Of a stretch of 64,000 bases of DNA, positions 57,597-64,000 are shown piece after piece. How positions within the stretch are numbered: the first letter of the stretch is position 1; each line of letters opens with the position of its first letter. The position numbers and the translations under genes are program-made. The notes below the pieces were generated by a model. It did no database searches. It saw only the letters and a program-made list of their open reading frames with translations, and had not been told where the DNA came from. This DNA comes from Rhizoclosmatium globosum (taxonomy: Eukaryota > Chytridiomycota > Chytridiomycetes > Chytridiales > Chytriomycetaceae), in the NCBI GenBank assembly GCA_002104985.1, contig MCGO01000199.1, positions 1 to 64,000 of the forward strand. Reading direction: 5' to 3'.

Positions 57597-60500
57597 TTAT
57601 TTACTCTCACTCGTTCTCCCCAAAACAGACATAACCCACTCCCACAACCCAATCCCTTTACTCCCCTCCTTCAACCTCGCTTCAACACCATGAATCCGCT
57701 GCACAAAAACGCGTCCAGCTTCTTCCGTCTCAGAAACTCTCGCCTCCAACAATGCAACTGCGTATTTCACTTTCTGCGTTTGGATTTGTAACGCGTCGAT
57801 TAAGGCTACAGCTTGGCCTTGAGCTGCAACGAGGGATTTCAGGTCTTGGATGAGTTGTTGTTTTTGTTGAGATCGCGTTGAGATTGCGGTTTGAATTCGG
57901 GAGGAGAGGCTGGCTTGGGTTTCGAGTAGTTGCGCGATGCTTTGATTTTCGAGTGGAGGTTCGGTTTCATTTGAGGATTTGCGAATTAGTTTTGTGACTG
58001 CTGAAATTTGAGTAGATGCTGAATCAATGGATTGGAGTAGTGCGACTAGCGGGGATGGATTATCTGGATTATTTTTAATTTCTGAAGATATTTGAGGATG
58101 ATCACGTAGAGCTGCAAGGCGTTCTGCGATTGCCTTTGTAAGTGTTGGGATATCTGTGGAGGTTTCGAGGATTTTGTCCGTCTCGTCTGTACGTGACCAA
58201 CGAAATTAGAAAAATTCAACCAATAGACTAGTTACCTCTTGTGGCTATTGTTGGAGTATCCATATCCGACACATCCGTATACCCATCAGACAAAATCTTC
58301 TTACTCTCCGTCTCACTATCTCCGACAAGTGCAATCGAAATCACTCTCTCCCTTTTACTCCTCCTCTTTTTAATCGATTTACTCGTCCGAGACTTTTTCG
58401 AGAGCGCAGGACTCAACCTTCCCGCATCCTCCAAAAGCAAACTCCCTCTCGACTGACCCCCAACCGACTTCCGCGACAAAGACAGCGAAACAGAACTCGC
58501 ATCCGGAACCTCCAACCGAAGCCCACTCAACCTCGTTTCACTCATACTCCGTTTCAAGAACGCCGGCCCCGCATCAGTAATCGGTGTAACAGGAGACGTC
58601 GACGCCTCGTCCTCCGTCGCGACACTTTTATCCGGCATCTCAACCACAGAAGTTTTCAATCCGATATCACCTACACTCAACGACCTCGTCATCCGCATCA
58701 TCGACTCCCGATTCTCCACCCCCACACCACCCCACCACCACCCCCACCACTCACCTTCCCAACAATCACCGGACTCGTAGTCGTACTCGCTCTATACACC
58801 CTCCCCACCCGTCCCCCGTAAGCAACGGCCCACTCACAGCCATCCCTTCATGACTCACCCCACCCCGCAAATAACCCGCATGCGTCTCTTTACTAGGCTT
58901 CCCCGCAAGCTGCGCAAACATTTTAACGTTCCTGCCAATGTTTTTGATTCCTTGGAGGAGCTTTCCGGGGGCTTTTGTGGGGGACGTATTAGCGTCGTCG
59001 GAGTCAAAGTCGTTGTCGGAGTCGGAGGACGGGATCGGGGACATTCGGGGGTGAGGGAGCGGTAGGATGTTGAAGGGGCGAGGAGGAGTTGGGAGGGGTG
59101 GGAGTTGGGGCTTGCGGGTGGTGGGTGTGTTGTTGATGCGGATGGTTGTTTTGATGTGGTGCTTCCCATTGAGTTGAATGATGCTTTTGTGATTAGTGGG
59201 GATTCGTTGAAGCTTGTTTTCTTGACAGGACCTGTTGTGATAGCAGTGGTTGAGAGCAACGCCGGCTTTTCGGGTGGAAGTGGGGTACGATTCTCTGGAT
59301 CAACAGACAACTGTGGTCGTGGCCGAATACCAAGAGATTCTCTTCCCACTGTGGCAAGTCGCGCAGGCGAAATCGACTTTGATTTCGACTTTTTCTTTGC
59401 TTCCTTGAGTTCCTGTTTCCTAGCCCGTTTCTCCTGCATTGCAGCCATAGCAGCCGCAGAAGCACGATGACTTTCCTCCACAGCTTTCGCAACAGACAGA
59501 AACAGATCAATACCCAAATCATCTCCATCCCCAACACGTTCAGCTCCACCAGCTTTACTACTATTACTACTACCTGAAGCACTCGGTCCACCAATCACGC
59601 CACCACCACGAAACCGATCAATCCCTCTCGAAAACCCTTGCTGCCCTTTAATCAACAAACTCCCCTTCTCGTTCCTCGAAAAGTCACCATCAGTGCTTCC
59701 AACACTGACAATACCAACAACCCCAAGATCACCCAACGTGAAATCCTTGACGAGACTCTGCATCTTTTTTCGCGTTGCTTCGCCCATGATTCCTGTTACT
59801 TTCAAGCCGTATGCTTTCTGGAATTCACCGACACAGACTTGGAAGTCTTTCCAGTCCCCGATTTGGGTGGATTGGTATGCGGACTGTGAATCGATGATGG
59901 AGTTTGGTCGGGAAGGGGTTGATTGTTTTTCGGAGAAGGGTTTGTGGGGTGGGAATCCAAGGGATGTTAGAGTATTTCGAAGGGATAGAGTTGTTCGAAA
60001 GAGCGTTGAAATGAGTGTTGGTTGGAGGATTGAATATTCTGAAAGCGTGTGTAGGGATGTTGCATCGAATGGACCGAATTCTGGTTGGACGTGATTAAGT
60101 GAAGGGATGGTGGATGTGTGAACTCTATACCTGACACGAAATCCGTCATTCCAAGGATGGTTGTGTTACAGATTAATCCGTCTATCCAGACAGATTCGTC
60201 AAAGACTCCGTTGCGAAGAGGAGAGGTCCCTTGATCCACAGATGGGTATAAACCAAGAAGGTACAGATTCCTCTGAATCAATTTCCCCAAAGACAGCACT
60301 GTCTCAAGGAATACAGCATCATTCATCTCCTGAGGCTGTTTAATCGCCATTGTAGCAAAGAAGCGGTCCCGCACACTCTGACTGACAGGAGCGTTACTCC
60401 ACGCCGTTCTCCTGTCTGGAATACAGCCGCCCAGCCGATGCAGATTCACATTCAGAATCAGGGCGTCCAACTGGGCCTCGAAAGACGAGGTTGAGTTAAT

Positions 60501-60936
60501 TCTGATTGAATTGTTGTTTCCCAAGTGGGTTCCTGGATCCATCGCAAAGACCAGGCCATGCTCTGTTTCGACCGGGTTCAAGTTGTCCGCCTCGAAAAAA
60601 GCGAATACTTTTCTGAGGAGATTGTTTGCCGTTGAAGATTGCGAAAGCGGAAGTGAAAACAGCGAACACGTCGACGAATCGCCGGGAACCTGTTTTTGTT
60701 GCTTCTTAGGACCCACCTAGGACCCACCTAGGGAACACCTAGGACAAGGTGCTCACCTCGACAACATAGGATTTGAACACTCGTTCCCGCTCAAGCAACC
60801 ACACTACATCAACAAACACCGCAAATCCAATAACTACTTTAGAGTCGCTTTCGTGGTACTGAACATCGATGCCTAGATCATTGGCTATCCGTTGGAGCCC
60901 ACGCAACTCGGGTGTGCAGAAGAGGCGATCACCCAT
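57597..60936 (-). CDS. STB6-like (Sin3-binding) protein with coiled-coil end
   Basis: A multi-exon gene read from 60936 (MGDRLFCTPELRGLQRIAND) to a stop at 57597-57599. The first ~60 residues and the following exon (LDALILNVNLHRLGGCI, MNDAVFLETVLSLGKLIQR) resemble, from memory, the N-terminal domain of fungal STB6/STB2-like Sin3-binding proteins. The middle has a conserved block (DWKDFQVCVGEFQKAYGLKV, TGIMGEATRKKM) and long Ser-rich stretches, and the end is coiled coil (LLETQASLSSRIQTAIST, ALLEARVSETEEAGRVF) ending WVMSVLGRTSESK. Near 59047, in a run of five C, one base seems lost: the frame continues MSPIPSSDSD and KAPGKLLQGIKNIGRNVK. Some exon joins remain uncertain. Confidence 0.6.
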
Positions 60937-61048
60937 TGTCCAATTCCAATTTAACAAGAATTTAATAAGAGAAAAGAAAGGAGAGAAAAGGAAGAGACGA
61001 ATACATTTATTTAGGATACAATATGAAGGCTACGAAACTTCTTTGAAA

Positions 61049-62822
61049 ATGAATGCTCCTGTGAGCTCTTTCCCTCGCCATGGACACGGTGGCCAAGAAC
61101 ACATTGAAACCCTTCGCGCCACTGTCACCAGTCAAAAGACAAAGAGAATCTCGTGGAGGAAGGACCAGTTATTCAAGCTTCATTCTTGGATTGTTGAGCA
61201 TAACAACCTGATTAGCGAGGCTGTTCGGAAGGACCTGCACAAGGTACTTGACATGCTTTTAACCTTGAATACTATTAGATTACAGCTAACTTAAACACCG
61301 CCAGAGTGATGCCGCAATTGCTCTTGAATTGACCCAAATCCTCAACGAAGCAGCTGATGCTTTCAACAACTTGGACGACTGGACAAAAGCTGAAACAACT
61401 TTGAATAACTCGGCCAAAGTTGTTCGAGAAGCCCGTGGACTTGTGTTGATTGTTGGCACGTGGGACTTTGCCCTTCAATCTGTCCTTCTTCCTCTTATTT
61501 CTGCCATTGCTGCTGGAAACTGCGTGGCTCTCAAGGTTATCTCTTTAATATTATTTAGGTTATTCTTATATCTGCCACCTGACAGACTTCTGACTTGACG
61601 CCAAACACATCTCTCCTGCTGTCACAATCCATTCCACGCGTTCTAGACAATGATGGCATCAAATTCCTCAACTTGGACTTACCTCAGATATTAAATACCC
61701 TCAAATTCGACTTGATCTACTTCTCAGAGCCGTCTCAACTGTCAACATCTCTCCTCTCAAATTCAGCCTCTGTAAACCAACACACACCCGTCCTTCAACT
61801 TCAATCAGGAAAATCTGTTGCATATGTACACAGTGACGCCATTATCGAAGCTACTGCAACCCGCATTGCACACGCAAAGTTTGGAATCAACTGTGGCCAA
61901 TCATCCACTGCACCTTCCTACGTCCTCGTGCACACCACATCATACCACCCCTTTATTGAAGCTCTCAAACACTCTATACAGACGTTATTCACAGCACGGC
62001 CAATTGACTCGACCGCGTACGGCCGAATCATAAACAGGTATTTATGCCAAAAAAATATATCATTCCCAATTCCTAACTCCCAACATAGAACCCATCTACA
62101 ATACCTCCAAACAACCCTCACAAACCAACTCGCACTTCCACATTCCAAGCTCGAATTCGGTGGAGAATCAGATCTCACCCACCTCTTTCTGGAGCCGACT
62201 GTCGTCTCTGGCGTCACTCTCACAGACCCGTTGATGCAATACGACCTGAATGGCCCTATCTTACCTGTCCTTGAAGTCGGGGATGTGTTCGACGCGGCAC
62301 GTATAATCCGTGAAAGGTATAACCCCTTTCCTTTCAAAACCGCACCTAACACCTTTGTTTTACTTAATATCCACACTCAACAGAGGATACACCCCCGTCA
62401 TATCAATATACACCCAAACCCCTAAAATCACAACCCCAATCCTCGAAACAACACACTCAGGAACCGTACTCGTAAATGACTCTTACATTCAGCAATCACA
62501 TGCATATTCAGGAAAGGAAGGGTTCCTGGCGTTCACGTATCCACGCACAATAGTTTGGGAATCGAACGGCTGGATGACAGAGTTGTTTCGTTCACTGTTC
62601 CGATACCCGCCTTTTGCTGCGCGGAGGGACGTGATTGAGGTTGTGAATCGGTGGAGTAGGAAGAGGTTGGATGTTGGTGGGTGGAGACGATTTGTCGCGC
62701 TTTTTTTGCCAAAGCTTTGGAAGATTGTTGTGGTGTATGTCGCGTTTTGGATTGGGAAGAGTGTTGGTGAGGAAGATGGGTGGGAAGGGGTTTTGGATAG
62801 GATTCGTTTGATTCTTCCATAA
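61049..62822 (+). CDS. Class-3 aldehyde dehydrogenase-like pseudoenzyme
   Basis: Exons 61049-61243, 61305-61535, 61586-62037, 62089-62316 and 62384-62822 give 514 residues with no break. The ALDH3 fold is clear (WRKDQLFKLHSWI, GTWDF, AAGNCVALK, FGINCGQ, YGRIIN, GPILPV). Three catalytic residues are gone: the Asn of WNYP is Asp (WDF), the Glu of LELGGKS is Gln (LQLQSGKS), and the nucleophilic Cys of GQTC is Ser (GQSS). The PFGG motif near the end is also absent. The C-terminus has a hydrophobic segment (LWKIVVVYVAFWIG), so it is likely a membrane-bound protein. It lies tail-to-tail with a normal ALDH3. Probably a pseudoenzyme with a binding or scaffold role. Confidence 0.88.
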
Positions 62823-63062
62823 TCTATATACTAATCAATAATTCATTATGTCGACTATTTATTGTATGGACTGTCAGATGGGATGTACCCTGATTGACCA
62901 GCTTCGTTCTTCAAGATGAAAGCTACATTAAGGAGAGAAAATAAACTATCTGTTATTAATTCGTTGCCAAAACAAATTCGGATTCTCTAATGTAGAGAGA
63001 GCATTACAATTGATAAGGGAAAAAAACAATCCAACCTAAAACCTTAACCAAAGACTCCACCT

Positions 63063-64000
63063 TCACAACCCAATCAACCCCTTCACCTGACCAACCGCCT
63101 CCTCCCATCCAACAGCCCCCACCAAAACCCCCAACCGGAACAAAACCCACAACCGCACATACACCCAAACACGTCCCAAAACAGCACTCAAAAACGCGTA
63201 CACCCAGCTCTTTGGCGCCTTTTGCATCGCAGCTTTGTATAAGCTTCTCGCAAGCGGAGTTGCACTGAACGGTGGATTCAAGAGCGCGTGTGCGCCTTCG
63301 GAGATTGCGTGGGTTCCGCGGTCGATGAACCCGCGTTGGTGGGTGAATTCTGTTTGTGTGGTGAGAGTTGGTTAGTTAGACGTAGAATAAGTAGGATGAA
63401 ACTCAATGTACCTAGGAACCCAGCGTGGCCGTGGCATTTCCCGATTCCAGAGTATCCGATACCTCCAAATGGCATGTCTTCGACTGTTTCCGGGGGGTTA
63501 TTATAGGCGGAGAGATGAGAACGGTGAGAATACATACGAGCCATATTAAAGTAAAAATCATTCACAAGCAAACTCCCACTTGAAGTCGACGACGCAAACT
63601 TATCCACAACGCTCTTGGACTCTGTGCATACGTAAATACTCAAAGGCCGTTCACGCGCATTGATGGCATTCAGCGCTTCATCCGCAGAAGAAACCTGAAC
63701 GATTCCAACGACAGGTCCAAAGATTTCTTCCTCCATCAACGGATCCGTTGGTTTCACGCCACTGATGACAGTCGGCGCGACAAAACACTCTTCGACGCTG
63801 TATTCACCGCCGCATTCGACTTTCGAGTGTGCTTGCGCAGTTTGACGGGCAAGCAGTTTCGCAACACGTTGGGTGTGGTTACGGTTGATGAGACGACCGT
63901 ATTCCTTTGAAGCGCGAGGGTTAGCAGAGTAAAATTCTTTGAAGGAGGCGCGAAGGGATGAGGAGAGTTTCGCGGCGACAGAGGTGTGAGCGAGGATGTA
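63063..64000 (-). CDS. Class-3 (fatty) aldehyde dehydrogenase, C-terminal part
   Basis: Cut by the window edge. Exons 63538 to beyond 64000, 63412-63483 and 63063-63349. Visible motifs: EYGRLINRNHTQRV, APTVISGVKPTDPLMEEEIFGP (in two parts), EIFGPVVGIV, GSLLVND, and across the intron MPFGGIGYSGIG..HG, the diagnostic ALDH3 end. A final hydrophobic segment (WVYVRLWVLFRLGVLVG) suggests a C-terminal membrane anchor, as in fatty aldehyde dehydrogenases of the ER. It would oxidise long-chain aldehydes with NAD. The intron 63484-63537 has no stop and could be misread as coding. Confidence 0.9.

Noticed and set aside
63484..63537. Extra coding segment in the ALDH gene
   Set aside because: Open in frame, but bounded by GT..AG, and its removal joins NDFYFNMA directly to the conserved MPFGG region. 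Treated as an intron.

Overview
The window is nuclear DNA of a fungus. Genes are cut by many short spliceosomal introns (about 45-100 nt, GT..AG, CTAAC/CTAAT branch sites). Proteins are fungal in type (ACS-family MFS permeases, TOM70, U2SURP, an STB6-like protein), and the telomere repeat is TTAGGG. Chitin-fungus mobile elements (APE-type LINE, Ty1/copia, hAT, DDE_4) are present. A zoosporic fungus such as a chytrid is my best guess, but this is inference, not proof.

Left end (1-8.7 kb): a LINE retrotransposon on the minus strand lies between short TTAGGG-type tracts, with a second, 5'-truncated LINE head-to-tail beyond it. Degenerate sequence and a DDE transposase remnant follow. The strand of the telomere repeats is right for a left chromosome end, so this looks subtelomeric.

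10-23 kb: three small proteins of unknown function; an MFS permease divergent from a TauD-type dioxygenase, with three CACGTG boxes between them; two tandem tectonin-type beta-propellers; a divergent HSP60/HSP10 pair; three copies of a 78-bp repeat; and a two-module dCTP-pyrophosphatase-like protein.

23-38 kb: a 5'-truncated GH114 gene beside a 1.43-kb element with ~49-bp terminal inverted repeats; an orphan PPxY protein; a TOM70 tandem pair in which the downstream copy has lost its membrane anchor and is fused to an active-looking protein kinase; a wrecked secreted propeller gene; a DUF2306 membrane-protein gene split by a 1-kb hAT element with a perfect 8-bp target duplication; an F-box/LRR protein; and a second MFS permease.

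38-64 kb: two more secreted propellers, one split by a recent 7.0-kb Ty1/copia element with matching 389-bp LTRs whose gag-pol carries five introns; an eight-module EF-hand-like protein; U2SURP; a frameshifted DUF2306 paralogue; an STB6-like protein; and a pair of convergent class-3 ALDH genes, one of which has lost its catalytic residues yet keeps a full reading frame.

The most unusual objects are the kinase-TOM70 chimaera, the intron-rich copia element, the LINEs embedded in telomere repeats, and the ALDH pseudoenzyme. Several otherwise good genes carry single-base homopolymer indels, so some apparent frameshifts may be consensus errors. All exon boundaries were read by eye from splice signals and frame continuity.
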